NCBI RefSeq assembly: GCF_016126015.1
Contig: NZ_JAEFDB010000001.1
Location: 496,001-560,000 of the forward strand
Origin: Capnocytophaga periodontitidis
Lineage (GTDB): Bacteria > Bacteroidota > Bacteroidia > Flavobacteriales > Flavobacteriaceae
Direction of reading: 5' to 3'
DNA length: 64,000 nt
Part shown: positions 44,087 to 54,341 of the stretch, one piece after another
Numbering within the stretch: position 1 is the first letter of the stretch
Layout of the letters: each line of letters begins with the position of its first letter
The notes under the pieces: generated by a model
Told to the model about the DNA's origin: nothing
The model's database searches: none
Seen by the model: only the letters and a program-made list of their open reading frames with translations
Made by a program: the position numbers and the translations under genes

Positions 44087-45304
44087 TTATTTAGTTTTAA
44101 GTTCAATAACTGTGATTTCAGGCCATACCCCTAAACGACCAGGGAAAGCGTGATAACCAAAACCTCTATTTACATTGAGGTATTTACCACCCTCTTCATA
44201 CATTCCTCCCCAATATTTGTAAATATATTGTGAGGGGCTCCATTTTAGCCACCCAGGTATTTCAATACCGCATTGCATCCCGTGTGTATGACCACTGAGA
44301 GTAAGTTGAATATCTTTATTTTCAGGTAACACAACCTCTTGCCAATGAGTTGGGTCGTGACTCATTAATATTTTAAAATCTTCGGTATTTACACCTTCCA
44401 TAGCCTTATTCAAATCACCATATTTAGAAAATCGACCGTGTCCCCAGTTTTCTACCCCTATTAAAGCTATTTTTTCGCCATTACGTTCTAAATAACAATG
44501 TTCGTTAAGCAATAGTTGCCATCCCATTTGTTTTTGTAATTGGAATAAATGCTCTAAATTTTGTTGTTTAGCTTCAGGAGTTTCCCAAGAGGAATAATCA
44601 CCATAGTCGTGGTTACCCATAATAGAAAATACTCCATCAGGTGCTTGGAGAGTAGCAAAAAGTGATTTCCAATTGTGTACCTCATTTGCTAAATTATTTA
44701 CCAAATCGCCAGTAAAAAGGATTACATCGCTTTTTTGTGAGTTGATAAGCTCTACTCCATAGCGTATTTTCTCATAGTTATCAAAGCTACCACAATGAAT
44801 ATCGGATATTTGAGTAATGCAATAGCCATCAAATGCTTTAGGGAGATTATCGAAATACAATGTGTATTTCCAAACTTTATAGTTATATTTTCCTTTGAAA
44901 ATACTATAGAGGATAGAAGCAAAAGGAATAGCTGCCAATCCCCAACCTAAAGTACTTACAAACTTACGACGAGAAGAAATACGTGGTGCATTAGTAGGTT
45001 TGCGAAATATAGCTTTTATAAGTCGTGTAATATCTTCTAATAACAAAGGAAGAGTTACGAACAAACAGATAATAAGCCACGTAAATAGCCCTGCAACAGC
45101 ATATTGTTGAGGGGCACTCCATACAACTTTTCCTCTACAGAACCAATGGTACAACAAGTGAATTACCACTCCTATTGTGATGAGCCAAAATAGCCATTCT
45201 ACCCAACGGGGAACTTTGAGGGTTTTTAAACTTCTACTTGCATAAAATGTTAGTAGAAAATAAATGATAAAAATACCAATAAGAATTATATAAACCATAT
45301 TCAT
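44087..45304 (-). CDS. Membrane-anchored metallophosphoesterase
   Basis: 405 residues. The N-terminal part has about four membrane segments (roughly 2-20, 36-54, 68-95, 115-140). The C-terminal calcineurin-like phosphoesterase domain carries the metal motifs ISDIHCGSFD, FTGDLVNN, MGNHDYG and SGHTHGMQCG. Architecture matches YkuE-like enzymes, some of which act on lipid or cell-envelope phosphates. The place directly upstream of murG suggests an envelope substrate, but that is inference. Confidence 0.88.
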   Translation of the reverse strand: MNMVYIILIGIFIIYFLLTFYASRSLKTLKVPRWVEWLFWLITIGVVIHLLYHWFCRGKVVWSAPQQYAVAGLFTWLIICLFVTLPLLLEDITRLIKAIFRKPTNAPRISSRRKFVSTLGWGLAAIPFASILYSIFKGKYNYKVWKYTLYFDNLPKAFDGYCITQISDIHCGSFDNYEKIRYGVELINSQKSDVILFTGDLVNNLANEVHNWKSLFATLQAPDGVFSIMGNHDYGDYSSWETPEAKQQNLEHLFQLQKQMGWQLLLNEHCYLERNGEKIALIGVENWGHGRFSKYGDLNKAMEGVNTEDFKILMSHDPTHWQEVVLPENKDIQLTLSGHTHGMQCGIEIPGWLKWSPSQYIYKYWGGMYEEGGKYLNVNRGFGYHAFPGRLGVWPEITVIELKTK

Positions 45305-45342
45305 TTGTCAATTTACCAATTTGCTAATTGACAACAAACTGG

Positions 45343-46059
45343 CTAATTATTCATAATTTTTTTGATGTTTTCAACATTAGAAATAGGGCGTTTTGTTTCG
45401 TCTAAAAACGCCTCTGTTTTAAATGAGAAAGGCAAAGATGTACCCAAATCCTCAAAAACTGTACCTGAAAAGTGCACTTGGGTAAAACCAGCAGCTTTTA
45501 TCTGTATAATGCTCTGTGGATTGATACCACCCCCAGGCATAATTGTGGGTTGACCTGCAGCTATACGGTTGAGTTCTTTAAGCAGTTCTAATCCTTCAAT
45601 AGCTGATTTTTTACCCCCTGAGGTAAGAATACGTTCAACTCCCAAGCGTTTTAGGGTTTTAATTGCAGCAATGGGATCGGGGGCACAATCAAAAGCACGG
45701 TGATAGATAAATTCCATAGTACCTGCAGCTTCTTTGAGGCGCGCAGTACGTTCTTCATCAATTGTGTTATAGCGATGTAACACTCCTGTTACTACTCCTT
45801 GGCAACCTAATTCACGACAGAGATTGATGTCGCGTAACATCACATCAAACTCCTCATCGGTATAAGTAAAATTACCACTGCGAGGACGTATCAGCACACA
45901 GTTACCGATAGAGAGTTCGTCCATTACTTTTTTAATTAATCCATAGCTGGGAGTTACCCCTCCTACACCTAATTCGCTACACAACTCTATACGGGTAGCA
46001 CCTGCTATTTCAGCATTTTTAGCCGACTCAAAAGAGCTGGCACATATTTCATAAATCAT
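45343..46059 (-). CDS. cutC: CutC family protein
   Basis: 238 residues from the ATG at 46059 (MIYEICASSF). The upstream ATG at 46110 is rejected because it would translate through the promoter. A TIM-barrel CutC: RIELCSELGVGGVTPSYG, VLIRPRSGNFTYTDEE, RAFDCAPDP, LTSGGKKSAIEG and MPGGGINPQSI. Linked to copper homeostasis in older literature, though its biochemical role is unsettled. First gene of the operon that runs into murG and murC. Confidence 0.92.
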   Translation of the reverse strand: MIYEICASSFESAKNAEIAGATRIELCSELGVGGVTPSYGLIKKVMDELSIGNCVLIRPRSGNFTYTDEEFDVMLRDINLCRELGCQGVVTGVLHRYNTIDEERTARLKEAAGTMEFIYHRAFDCAPDPIAAIKTLKRLGVERILTSGGKKSAIEGLELLKELNRIAAGQPTIMPGGGINPQSIIQIKAAGFTQVHFSGTVFEDLGTSLPFSFKTEAFLDETKRPISNVENIKKIMNN

Positions 46060-46080
46060 AGTCTTTGTTAATTTAGAGCG

Positions 46081-46111
46081 CAAATGTACAAAACAATTGA
46101 TAATTAGCAAT
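46081..46111 (-). promoter_or_regulatory. Promoter of cutC-murG-murC operon
   Basis: Minus strand ATTG (46111-46108), 19 bp, TACATTTG (46088-46081). Confidence 0.7.
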
Positions 46112-46133
46112 GAAGAATGAGTAATTAATATAA

Positions 46134-46175
46134 AAATATCCGAGAAAAGTATTATACTTCCTCGGATATTTATAT
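46134..46175 (-). terminator. Terminator after esterase gene
   Basis: Stem AAATATCCGAG/CTCGGATATTT with a 16-nt interior, followed on minus by TTTTTA. Confidence 0.7.
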
Positions 46176-46189
46176 TTGAAGATGTTTCT

Positions 46190-47410
46190 TTAGTTGTTAG
46201 TTTTGTTAAGATCGTCTAATACTGAATCAAAGAACAACAACATTTCGTGAGCGTGGTATTTGCCGTATTTGTTGAAAGTTGCTTGTGTTTTAGTATCGGG
46301 TTTCCAATCGAAGAAAGCGTGATTGGCACCTCCTACTTGTATATACTCCACCCTCTGACCGGCTTTGGAAAGGGCACGTTCGTAAGCTTTGACCTCTTCA
46401 TCTTTTATAAGTCCATCTTCTGAACCTCTAAACAACAATTGGGGTACTGCTCTTTTAGAAGCCTCTGGAATACTGTTGATAGGTGCAATTTCATTTAAAT
46501 AAGGATAGTCTTTAAAGCGATAGATAAGCATTTCAGGACGAAATACCCCATAGCTGGGTGCAGCAGCTTTGATAGCTTTAGCCAACTCATTACGCACTTG
46601 TGCCACAGTTTTCCCTTTAGGCATATAGGTAGGCATAAATTCGTAAACACCTTGCGTTTTACCAAAACCTCTATCGCCTATGCGTTCTACAAAATTTGCT
46701 GTTGAAGCCGATAAATGTCCTCCCGCACTATCGCCCGTAAGAAGTAACTTACTGTTATCGCCTCCGTATTTAGCAGCGTTTTGCATAATGTGGAGTAAAG
46801 CTCCATAGACATCTTCTACAATCTGGTACAATTGAGTAGGAGTACTATCTCCGTCAAGTTTGTCTATCCAGCGGTAATCAATGTTGAAAACCACATATCT
46901 GCCACTGTTTGCTAGTTCGCGTGCCAAACCTCTCATCACCGATTCAGTATTGGAGCTCCATCCACCTCCGTGGATAATTACAACACAAGGTAGGTTTTGC
47001 TTACCTTTAGGACTATATACATCGTATTTCAGCGGTTTTACTCCCGGTTTAGCATAAACAATATCTTGCACTACTTTCAGATTAGCTTCCGCTTTTTTAG
47101 GTACAAAACAAGCTCCTACATTCATATCTTTGTCTACTTTCACTTTGAACTCAGGTGTAGATTGTTCATAAAACATAGCCCCCCACTGTTCTGGTAAGGA
47201 GTAATAGCCACTATCAAAAATATAGCCAGTGGCAGGGGTTGCTTTGAGTGTAAGAACCGTGCCTGCTTTTACCATTCCGTCCTTAGGTAAGGTAGGGCTA
47301 ATAGTATACGAACCATTACGTGCCTCATCACGCGTTACTTTGAATTTGTTTTGTGCTTGTAGCCCTATAACAAATAAGGTTATAGCACTGAATAGTATGC
47401 ATTTTTTCAT
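46190..47410 (-). CDS. Exported alpha/beta hydrolase (esterase), N-terminal beta domain
   Basis: 406 residues with a signal peptide (about 1-19, ending GLQAQ). Residues of about 20-105 form a small beta domain with GTVLTLKATPATGYIFDSG, like the bacterial B-repeat/InlB-type modules. The rest is a BD-FAE/carboxylesterase-type hydrolase with the oxyanion motif HGGGW, the nucleophile elbow GDSAGGHLS, Asp near LFRGSEDGL and His in GANHAFFDW. It probably removes acyl or feruloyl/acetyl groups from glycans outside the cytoplasm. It lies 15 bp after the zinc-finger/TerD-like gene, so likely co-transcribed. Confidence 0.88.
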   Translation of the reverse strand: MKKCILFSAITLFVIGLQAQNKFKVTRDEARNGSYTISPTLPKDGMVKAGTVLTLKATPATGYIFDSGYYSLPEQWGAMFYEQSTPEFKVKVDKDMNVGACFVPKKAEANLKVVQDIVYAKPGVKPLKYDVYSPKGKQNLPCVVIIHGGGWSSNTESVMRGLARELANSGRYVVFNIDYRWIDKLDGDSTPTQLYQIVEDVYGALLHIMQNAAKYGGDNSKLLLTGDSAGGHLSASTANFVERIGDRGFGKTQGVYEFMPTYMPKGKTVAQVRNELAKAIKAAAPSYGVFRPEMLIYRFKDYPYLNEIAPINSIPEASKRAVPQLLFRGSEDGLIKDEEVKAYERALSKAGQRVEYIQVGGANHAFFDWKPDTKTQATFNKYGKYHAHEMLLFFDSVLDDLNKTNN

Positions 47411-47425
47411 ATCTGTTTATTTTAA

Positions 47426-49765
47426 CTATAAAAACAATTCATTTACTTTCCCATATTCTGCCCATTGTATATCATACACTTCATTGGCGAGAGTTTTGTC
47501 GTTTACTATCTGCAATCCTTGAGCTTCGGCTTTGAGGGTTAGCAGGTTGCCGATAGTAGTTTTAGCATTTAATTTATTGAGTAGAGCTTTTACAGTATCG
47601 AGAGATAGATCATTAGCAAGCTGTCCTTGGAAAGGGAGTTCCATCCAGATAATCTCTTTAGCCTCTACATCTAAGATACCAAAGAGGAGTCCTTTTTGTA
47701 ATGATTGAGCGATACGCACCTGATGAATCACGGTAGAAGGGTCATAAGCTACCCCTGTACGCTCAGATACTTTCATTTTATGCTTACTATCCATCCAACC
47801 TACTATTAAATTAGGTGATAGTGCCCCATTAGAATAAGCATTGCATACAAAGGTCACGTACTTAGCTTTCTTTTGGCGCAAGATATTTACATCGATATTG
47901 ATATACTCGGCAGTACCTACTTTATTAGGAATACTGCGAATATCACCACTGTGTTGGCAACCCGTAGCGGTAAGTTTACCAAAAAAGCACATCTCATTTT
48001 CCATTCTACATTCTTCGTCAAAGATAATATGGCAGGACAAGTCCATATCCAGGTCTTGAGCTGGCAAGTCTTTCCCCCATTGCATAAAGAGGCGTATCTC
48101 GTTGCCTTCTAAAGGAAATTTCATCCCCATTAGGGTTGCATTGAAGTCGTGTATATTATTGCCTCTATCACCTATAGGCAAAGGGATATGATACAGCTGT
48201 TTATCTATAAATATCGTTTTATGAGGATTGGGTTGTTTAGCAAACTTTCGGCGTATTGTCCACAAGCATAGGTCTTCTACAGCTGTTTTCATCTGGGCTA
48301 ATTGCTCTTCGTTATAACCTAAATTTACCCATTGATTTTTAGGAGCATTTATATAATCGCCTGTGATGATTTTTATAGGGCGTGTACCCTCTGGTGTAAA
48401 GTAAAGATCAGCATAATTATTAAGGGTAAAGAGCAAACGCATGGGTACTTGGTCTATTACTTCTTTGAAGGCGATAATCGTATCATCTGCACCCACCCAT
48501 AACATAGTAGCGAATAGCGAACATGCAAACTGGGAAGGGCGTTCTTTTAGATATTCTAAAACAGTATCAGTATCTACATTTAGGTAAGCCTGTTGAACCT
48601 TGCCTTGCCACACTTCGTATTTCTGATGATAGAAAATATCTAATAGTGTAGCAAGCTTTTCAAAGCCTTTTTTCTTGCTATACTCGGCTAAACGCAAGGC
48701 ACGAATAAAGCGCACCCACATTTCGCGCTTAGGGTGCATTAATTCACAAGCCTTCTCAGCTGAAAGAGACAAATTATTTAGCCAGCGTGCTACTCGGGCA
48801 CATTCCTCACGAGAGTACTTGAGTTTGAGAGCTTGTTTTGCTTCAGCTTTAGCTTGCTCACTCTTATCTAATTGACGCATTATATGCTGGTTGTTTTTAG
48901 CATTTTTAGCAACAATTGTTTTAGGAGGAATTATCTGTAAGAAGCCTGTTTTTTTATACCACAAATAGCGGAGAATATCGGTAGGAGTGCGAAAACAGCC
49001 TCCTGCTTCTTTTTCCTTTCCTTCAGAAAGGTAGCTACCGACTACTAAGATAAGGGTTTCCTTCATCTCAATAGTAGTTTCTTTGGCTACTGAGAAATAA
49101 GGTGGTAGGAGCTTAAGAGAATCTGCTTTGGTAGCATCTAAGGCGGTTTTAGAGCTTAGCAAGTTTTGAAAAAAGGTGTTGGCTTCTGCCTCGCGCCATA
49201 GGTCGAGGATTTTGAGTTTGCTACCTTGATCGGTGTGTTCTATTTTACCTAACTTGAAAAGTGTACCACAGAAAGGACAACCATTATAACGCCACAAAGG
49301 GAAAGTTCCATAAGGAATATAGTGTCCACAAGCTAAAAATCGCTCGTGTTTAGGTATGTAAGAATCGTTATATCTTTCATCTTCGTCTTGATAGTAATCG
49401 TAATAATAGCTAGAATACTCATCATCATATTTTATCAGGTCAGGATACTGATTGTAGAAAGCTGTGATGATATGATCTATCGCACTCTCGCCTGTAGGTA
49501 CTTCCCAGTTTTTGATAAGAGGTGCCCAATTGAGATTGACGTTGAGAACTTCCTTAATAATGCGTATCACCTCTTGGCGAAACTCGCTATTAGTACCATT
49601 GATTGCATGAAGGAGGTTCTCAGTAACGCCAAAGCCGTGCTTGCGAAGAGCTGCTACTAATTCTAATGTTCCTGGTTGTATAGCCCTTTGTGAGACCATA
49701 GTATCAGGGATATAAAGGGCGTTTTGCCTAAGAGCAACTTTTTGTATGTTGATTGTTTTTCCCAT
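47426..49765 (-). CDS. Zinc-finger protein with C-terminal TerD-like domain (MXAN_6230/SCO0854-like)
   Basis: 779 residues. Order: a helical N-terminus; a Tyr/Asp-rich low-complexity stretch at about 112-136; a short zinc site with Cys146, His148, Cys163 and Cys166 (ACGHYIPYG...NGCPFCG); a long helical middle; and, from about 550, a TerD-like beta-sandwich with DLDMDLSCHIIFDE and QHSGDIRS, corresponding to the DLD...HSGDNRT core of tellurite/stress TerD proteins. The layout recalls the MXAN_6230/SCO0854 RING-domain proteins. A calcium-binding or stress role is inferred from TerD. No other ter gene is near. The leader contains a large hairpin (49779-49849). Confidence 0.62.
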   Translation of the reverse strand: MGKTINIQKVALRQNALYIPDTMVSQRAIQPGTLELVAALRKHGFGVTENLLHAINGTNSEFRQEVIRIIKEVLNVNLNWAPLIKNWEVPTGESAIDHIITAFYNQYPDLIKYDDEYSSYYYDYYQDEDERYNDSYIPKHERFLACGHYIPYGTFPLWRYNGCPFCGTLFKLGKIEHTDQGSKLKILDLWREAEANTFFQNLLSSKTALDATKADSLKLLPPYFSVAKETTIEMKETLILVVGSYLSEGKEKEAGGCFRTPTDILRYLWYKKTGFLQIIPPKTIVAKNAKNNQHIMRQLDKSEQAKAEAKQALKLKYSREECARVARWLNNLSLSAEKACELMHPKREMWVRFIRALRLAEYSKKKGFEKLATLLDIFYHQKYEVWQGKVQQAYLNVDTDTVLEYLKERPSQFACSLFATMLWVGADDTIIAFKEVIDQVPMRLLFTLNNYADLYFTPEGTRPIKIITGDYINAPKNQWVNLGYNEEQLAQMKTAVEDLCLWTIRRKFAKQPNPHKTIFIDKQLYHIPLPIGDRGNNIHDFNATLMGMKFPLEGNEIRLFMQWGKDLPAQDLDMDLSCHIIFDEECRMENEMCFFGKLTATGCQHSGDIRSIPNKVGTAEYINIDVNILRQKKAKYVTFVCNAYSNGALSPNLIVGWMDSKHKMKVSERTGVAYDPSTVIHQVRIAQSLQKGLLFGILDVEAKEIIWMELPFQGQLANDLSLDTVKALLNKLNAKTTIGNLLTLKAEAQGLQIVNDKTLANEVYDIQWAEYGKVNELFL

Positions 49766-49770
49766 AGTAT

Positions 49771-49849
49771 AAAATAAAAAAGAAAGGTAATCACGGAAGT
49801 AAGTTCTTACCTAAAGAGAAATGAAGTAACTTCCGTTTGACCTTTCTTT
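49771..49849 (-). terminator. Large hairpin: gyrA terminator or leader attenuator
   Basis: Minus strand: AAAGAAAGGT (49849-49840) pairs with ACCTTTCTTT (49788-49779), and an inner ACGGAAGT (49836-49829) pairs with ACTTCCGT (49800-49793). A T-rich tract leads straight to the ATG of the TerD-like gene 5 bases later. An alternative hairpin GTAAG/CTTAC in the loop competes. Confidence 0.6.
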
Positions 49850-49871
49850 ATTAAATTATGAACACAGATTT

Positions 49872-52391
49872 TTATTCTTCGGTAGGAGGTGTTACATCCT
49901 CAGTATCAGTAGCATCGGTTTCATCATCGTCTTCTTTCATTACTTTGGTAACGGCAGCAATAGAGTCTTTACCTTTGATGTTGATGAGTTTTACACCTTG
50001 AGTAGCACGCCCAGAGATGCGCAGTGTGTCGATGGAGAGGCGTATTGCAATACCTGATTTGTTGATAATCATTAAGTCTTCGCCTTCCAAAACACTCTTG
50101 ATAGCAACTAACTGACCTGTTTTCTCAGTAATAGAAATAGTTTTTACCCCTTTACCTCCACGGTTAGTAATACGGTATACTGCTTCGTGTGTTTCGGGGT
50201 CATCGATGTATGAACGTTTTCCATAACCGTTTTCAGAGACAACTAATACGGTCTCTTCGCGTGGGTTTTCGATAGCTATCATACCTACTACTTCATCGTT
50301 TTCAATGTCGAGGTCGATACCACGTACTCCTTGAGAATTACGCCCTACAGCACGTACTTTGTCTTCTCCAAAACGTATTGCACGACCTGATTTCACTGCT
50401 AACATCAGCTGGCTACTGCCTGAGGTAAGTTTGGCTTCGATAAGCTCATCGCCTTCTTTAATAGTAATGGCATTGATACCATTCTGACGTGGACGGGAGT
50501 ATTCTTTGAGCAAGGTTTTCTTTACAGTACCTTGTTTGGTAGCCATAATGAGGTAGTTATTATTGATATACGCTTCGTCTTTGAGATTTTGAACGCTCAC
50601 AAAGGCTTTAATTTTGTCGTCTTGTTCTATATTGATAAGATTTTGTACAGCACGACCTTTGGCAGTTTTACTACCTTCAGGGATTTCGTAGACACGCATC
50701 CAAAAACATTTACCTTTCTGGGTAAAGAACAATAGGTATTGGTGATTAGAGCTTACAAATAGGTGTTCCAAGAAATCTTGGTCGCGAGTGGTAGAGGCTT
50801 TTTGACCTACCCCTCCCCTACTTTGTGTTTTATACTCACTGAGGGAAGTGCGTTTGATATAACCTGCATGAGAAATGGTAATGACCATTTTATCATCGGG
50901 GATCATATCTTCTACACTAAACTCGCCTCCTGCATACTCAATAGTAGAGCGACGGGCATCGCCGTATTTTTCTTTTATTTCAAGAAGTTCTTCTTTGATA
51001 ATTTCAGTTCGGCGTTCTTTACGAGCTAAGATATCTTCTAAATCACGTATTTCAGCTAATTTTTGTTCGTATTCTTCTTTAGTTTGTAAGATTAACGCTT
51101 TGTTGATACGACGTAGAGCTAAGGCTAAGATAGCTTCGGCTTGAATATCTGTAAGATCAAATTCAGCTATCAAATCTTCTTTAGGTTTATCGTGAAAACG
51201 GATGATTTCAATAGCTTTACCCATTGTATCTTCTGTAGCCATCACTTTCATAAAACCTTCCAATATATGGATACGTTCTTTAGCTTTACGCAACTCGTAA
51301 TCAGTGCGACGATACACCACATCGTGACGATGTTCTACAAAGTGATAAATGAGCTCTTTAAGGTTTAATAGCTGAGGGCGACCATTTACTAAAGCAATGT
51401 TGTTCACACTGAAAGAAGTTTGTAATTCAGTATGTTTAAACAAGTTGTTTAGTACTACATTAGGTACAGCATCGCGCTTTAAGATATAAACAATACGAAT
51501 CTTACCACGAGCTGATTCATCGCGTACATCAGTAATACCCTCTAACTTACCTTCTTTTACCAAATCGGAGGTTTTTTTCAGTAAGATAGATGTATCTACT
51601 TGATAAGGTACTTCGGTAACGACTATACATTCTTTGCCTCTTACCTCTTGAAATTCAGCTTTAGCACGTACAATCACACGACCACGTCCTGTTTTAAAAG
51701 CCTCTTTTACTCCTTCATAACCATAGATAATACCACCTGTAGGGAAATCAGGAGCTTTGATATATTTGATAAGTTCATCTATTTCAATATCATTATTATC
51801 AATATAAGCGATGGTACCATCAATTACTTCACTAAGGTTATGAGGAGCCATATTAGTAGCCATACCCACAGCGATACCCGCAGAACCATTCACTAATAAA
51901 TTAGGAATACGGGTGGGGAGTACGATAGGTTCTTCACGAGAATCATCATAAGTAAGTTGGTGGTCAACAGTCTCTTTATCGATATCAATAAGCATATCTT
52001 CTGAGAATTTGCGCATACGGGCCTCGGTATAACGCATTGCGGCAGGTGGGTCACCTCCCATAGAACCAAAGTTACCTTGCCCATCAACGAGCATATAGCG
52101 CAAACTCCAGTACTGAGCCATACGCACCATAGTATCATACACAGCGATATCGCCGTGAGGGTGGTATTTACCTAGTACTTCCCCAACAATGGCAGCTGAT
52201 TTTTTATAGGGACGATTGCTGAGTACGCCCATATCGAACATACCATAGAGCACGCGACGGTGAACAGGTTTCAGCCCATCACGCACATCGGGTAATGCGC
52301 GCGAAACGATTACCGACATCGAATAATCGATGTAAGCAGATTTCATCTCTTCGCTGATATCAACAGGAATCAATTTTTCTCCTTCTGTCAT
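49872..52391 (-). CDS. gyrA: DNA gyrase subunit A
   Basis: 839 residues. Breaks and rejoins DNA during supercoiling. Catalytic Tyr lies in [10 protein letters not shown] (about residue 120), within the quinolone-resistance region ([17 protein letters not shown]). The C-terminal beta-pinwheel carries a GyrA box QSRGGVG, supporting gyrase rather than topoisomerase IV. An acidic C-terminal tail ends the protein. The plus-strand -7-like and -33-like boxes upstream (52437-52467) are moderate. It is followed by the TerD-like gene on the same strand. Confidence 0.96.
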   Translation of the reverse strand: MTEGEKLIPVDISEEMKSAYIDYSMSVIVSRALPDVRDGLKPVHRRVLYGMFDMGVLSNRPYKKSAAIVGEVLGKYHPHGDIAVYDTMVRMAQYWSLRYMLVDGQGNFGSMGGDPPAAMRYTEARMRKFSEDMLIDIDKETVDHQLTYDDSREEPIVLPTRIPNLLVNGSAGIAVGMATNMAPHNLSEVIDGTIAYIDNNDIEIDELIKYIKAPDFPTGGIIYGYEGVKEAFKTGRGRVIVRAKAEFQEVRGKECIVVTEVPYQVDTSILLKKTSDLVKEGKLEGITDVRDESARGKIRIVYILKRDAVPNVVLNNLFKHTELQTSFSVNNIALVNGRPQLLNLKELIYHFVEHRHDVVYRRTDYELRKAKERIHILEGFMKVMATEDTMGKAIEIIRFHDKPKEDLIAEFDLTDIQAEAILALALRRINKALILQTKEEYEQKLAEIRDLEDILARKERRTEIIKEELLEIKEKYGDARRSTIEYAGGEFSVEDMIPDDKMVITISHAGYIKRTSLSEYKTQSRGGVGQKASTTRDQDFLEHLFVSSNHQYLLFFTQKGKCFWMRVYEIPEGSKTAKGRAVQNLINIEQDDKIKAFVSVQNLKDEAYINNNYLIMATKQGTVKKTLLKEYSRPRQNGINAITIKEGDELIEAKLTSGSSQLMLAVKSGRAIRFGEDKVRAVGRNSQGVRGIDLDIENDEVVGMIAIENPREETVLVVSENGYGKRSYIDDPETHEAVYRITNRGGKGVKTISITEKTGQLVAIKSVLEGEDLMIINKSGIAIRLSIDTLRISGRATQGVKLINIKGKDSIAAVTKVMKEDDDETDATDTEDVTPPTEE

Positions 52392-52436
52392 AATTATTTA
52401 CTATATAAAAGTAAGGTTTTTATTACAATTAGCGGG

Positions 52437-52467
52437 CTAAGATACAAAGTTTTTTTGAGATAGCAAT
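52437..52467 (-). promoter_or_regulatory. Probable gyrA promoter
   Basis: Minus strand ATTG (52467-52464), 19 bp, TATCTTAG (52444-52437): one mismatch in each box relative to TTTG/TAnnTTTG. Confidence 0.55.
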
Positions 52468-52725
52468 AAAAAAAGTTGATGTTTTTTTTCTATTTTTTTT
52501 AAGTTTTTGATATTCAATATGTAATTGATAATTGTCTATTAGTAATAAGCTAAAATATTTTGGCAAATTGGATGGAAGTTAAATGGCTATTTCTGCAGAA
52601 TATACAAAGAAAAATGAGGTTCTGTTTTGAAATAGATAATAGCCTGATTTACAAGAGTGGTTATTTTTTTACACTTTAAAAATCAGTTAATTAAAAATGT
52701 TTTCTAAAAAATAATTCTTTTTTTT
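52468..52725. other. AT-rich gap between gyrA and glycosyltransferase
   Basis: The middle of a 394-bp divergent gap. Very AT-rich with poly-A/T tracts (for example 52487-52505). I see no reading frame, tRNA or strong hairpin here; the useful elements are the two flanking promoters. Confidence 0.5.
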
Positions 52726-52756
52726 CTTGGCGTATTCAAAAAAACACGTACTTTTG
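52726..52756 (+). promoter_or_regulatory. Promoter of glycosyltransferase gene
   Basis: CTTG at 52726-52729, 19 bp, TACTTTTG at 52749-52756; 29 bp before the ATG. Confidence 0.75.
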
Positions 52757-52785
52757 CAAAATAAAAGAACATAAAACAATAATTT

Positions 52786-54270
52786 ATGGCAACATTTATT
52801 AATTACACAATTATTATTATCTATTGTACAGCTTTGATAGGCATTTTTTTATATAGTCTTTCAATGCTTAGTTTGCTACTGAACTATTTAAAACACCGCA
52901 AACAAAATGATGAGTCTCCTAAGTTTAACCTCCTAGACCCCAAAGAGATACCTTATGTAACCATCCAACTACCACTTTACAATGAAAAGTATGTAGTACC
53001 TCGTTTACTTGAAAATATTGCAAAACTAGAGTATCCACGTACTAAACTTGAAATACAAGTACTTGACGATTCTACTGACGAATCAGTAGCTGAAACAGCT
53101 GAAATTATCAAAAATTTGCAAGCTACAGGCTTAGATATTCAGCATATACGACGTGAAAATCGTCAAGGTTTCAAAGCAGGAGCTCTAAAAGAAGGTTTAG
53201 CTATTGCTAAAGGTGATTTTATAGCTATCTTCGATGCTGACTTTTTACCACAACCTGACTGGCTTAAACGTACTGTTATTTACTTCAAAGACCCTGAAAT
53301 AGGGGTAGTACAGACCCGTTGGGGACACATTAATCGTAATTACTCTATCCTTACTAAAATACAAGCCCTAGCTCTTGATGTTCACTTCACTCTTGAACAA
53401 GTAGGGCGTAACTCTAAAGGCTATTTTATCAATTTCAATGGTACTGCAGGTATTTGGCGCAAAACGTGCATATATGATGCAGGTAACTGGGAAGGCGATA
53501 CTCTAACAGAAGATCTTGACCTTAGCTATCGCGCTCAGTTAAAAAATTGGAAGTTTAAATATTTGGAAGATGTAGAAACTCCTGCAGAACTTCCTGTAGT
53601 TATTTCGGCAGCGCGCTCACAACAATTCCGTTGGAACAAAGGAGGAGCTGAAAACTTCCGCAAAAGTGTAGGTCGTTTACTCGCTGCTAAAAATATTGGA
53701 TGGAAAACTAAATTCCACGGAGTAATGCACCTCTTGAATAGTTCAATGTTTTTATGGGTGTTTATCACTGCCATTTTCAGTATCCCAATGTTATACCTCA
53801 AAAATCAATACGGTCATTTAGGATGGATATTCCACTTCACTAGTTTCTTTATAACAAGTACTATTATTTTGTTTATCTGCTATTGGTTTACTTATAAGAA
53901 CTTGCAAGGGAAGACTTTTGATGACTTTTTGAACTATGTAAAGCTATTCTTTACATTCTTCTCAGTGGCTTTAGGATTTTCTTTCCACAATACTATTGCT
54001 GTACTTGAAGGACATAGTGGCAAACGCAGCGAGTTTGTACGTACCCCTAAGTTCAACATTAGTTCGCTAAGTGATAGCTGGAAAAACAATAAATATATCA
54101 ACACTAAACTATCACCTAATATGATAGTAGAGTTTTTGCTAATGTTGTACTTTGCTTTTGGATTATATAGTGCTGTTCGTCTCAATGACTTTGGTATGTT
54201 TCCTTTCCACTGTATGCTTACTTTAGGTTTTGGATTCGTATTTTTTAAATCACTTACCTCAAAAGCCTGA
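52786..54270 (+). CDS. Family 2 glycosyltransferase, cellulose synthase-like
   Basis: 494 residues: an N-terminal membrane helix (about 7-33), a cytoplasmic GT2 domain with LDDSTDES, FDADFLP, TEDLDLSYR and the processive QQFRWNKG (QxxRW) motif, then about four C-terminal helices. This is the D-D-D-QxxRW set of membrane beta-glycan synthases. The product is unknown: a capsule or exopolysaccharide, or glycan for glycolipid. No PilZ domain or bcs partner genes are adjacent, so classical cellulose is unlikely. Confidence 0.9.
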   Translation: MATFINYTIIIIYCTALIGIFLYSLSMLSLLLNYLKHRKQNDESPKFNLLDPKEIPYVTIQLPLYNEKYVVPRLLENIAKLEYPRTKLEIQVLDDSTDESVAETAEIIKNLQATGLDIQHIRRENRQGFKAGALKEGLAIAKGDFIAIFDADFLPQPDWLKRTVIYFKDPEIGVVQTRWGHINRNYSILTKIQALALDVHFTLEQVGRNSKGYFINFNGTAGIWRKTCIYDAGNWEGDTLTEDLDLSYRAQLKNWKFKYLEDVETPAELPVVISAARSQQFRWNKGGAENFRKSVGRLLAAKNIGWKTKFHGVMHLLNSSMFLWVFITAIFSIPMLYLKNQYGHLGWIFHFTSFFITSTIILFICYWFTYKNLQGKTFDDFLNYVKLFFTFFSVALGFSFHNTIAVLEGHSGKRSEFVRTPKFNISSLSDSWKNNKYINTKLSPNMIVEFLLMLYFAFGLYSAVRLNDFGMFPFHCMLTLGFGFVFFKSLTSKA

Positions 54271-54297
54271 TTAGATTAGTAAATTAGAATATAAATT

Positions 54298-54333
54298 AAA
54301 AAGGGTTGTCTATTAAAAAGGCGACCCTTTTTT
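54298..54333 (+). terminator. Terminator after glycosyltransferase gene
   Basis: Stem AAAGGGTTGTC/GGCGACCCTTT with G-T pairs, then T6. The next gene begins 8 bp later. Confidence 0.82.
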
Positions 54334-54341
54334 AGAATTTT

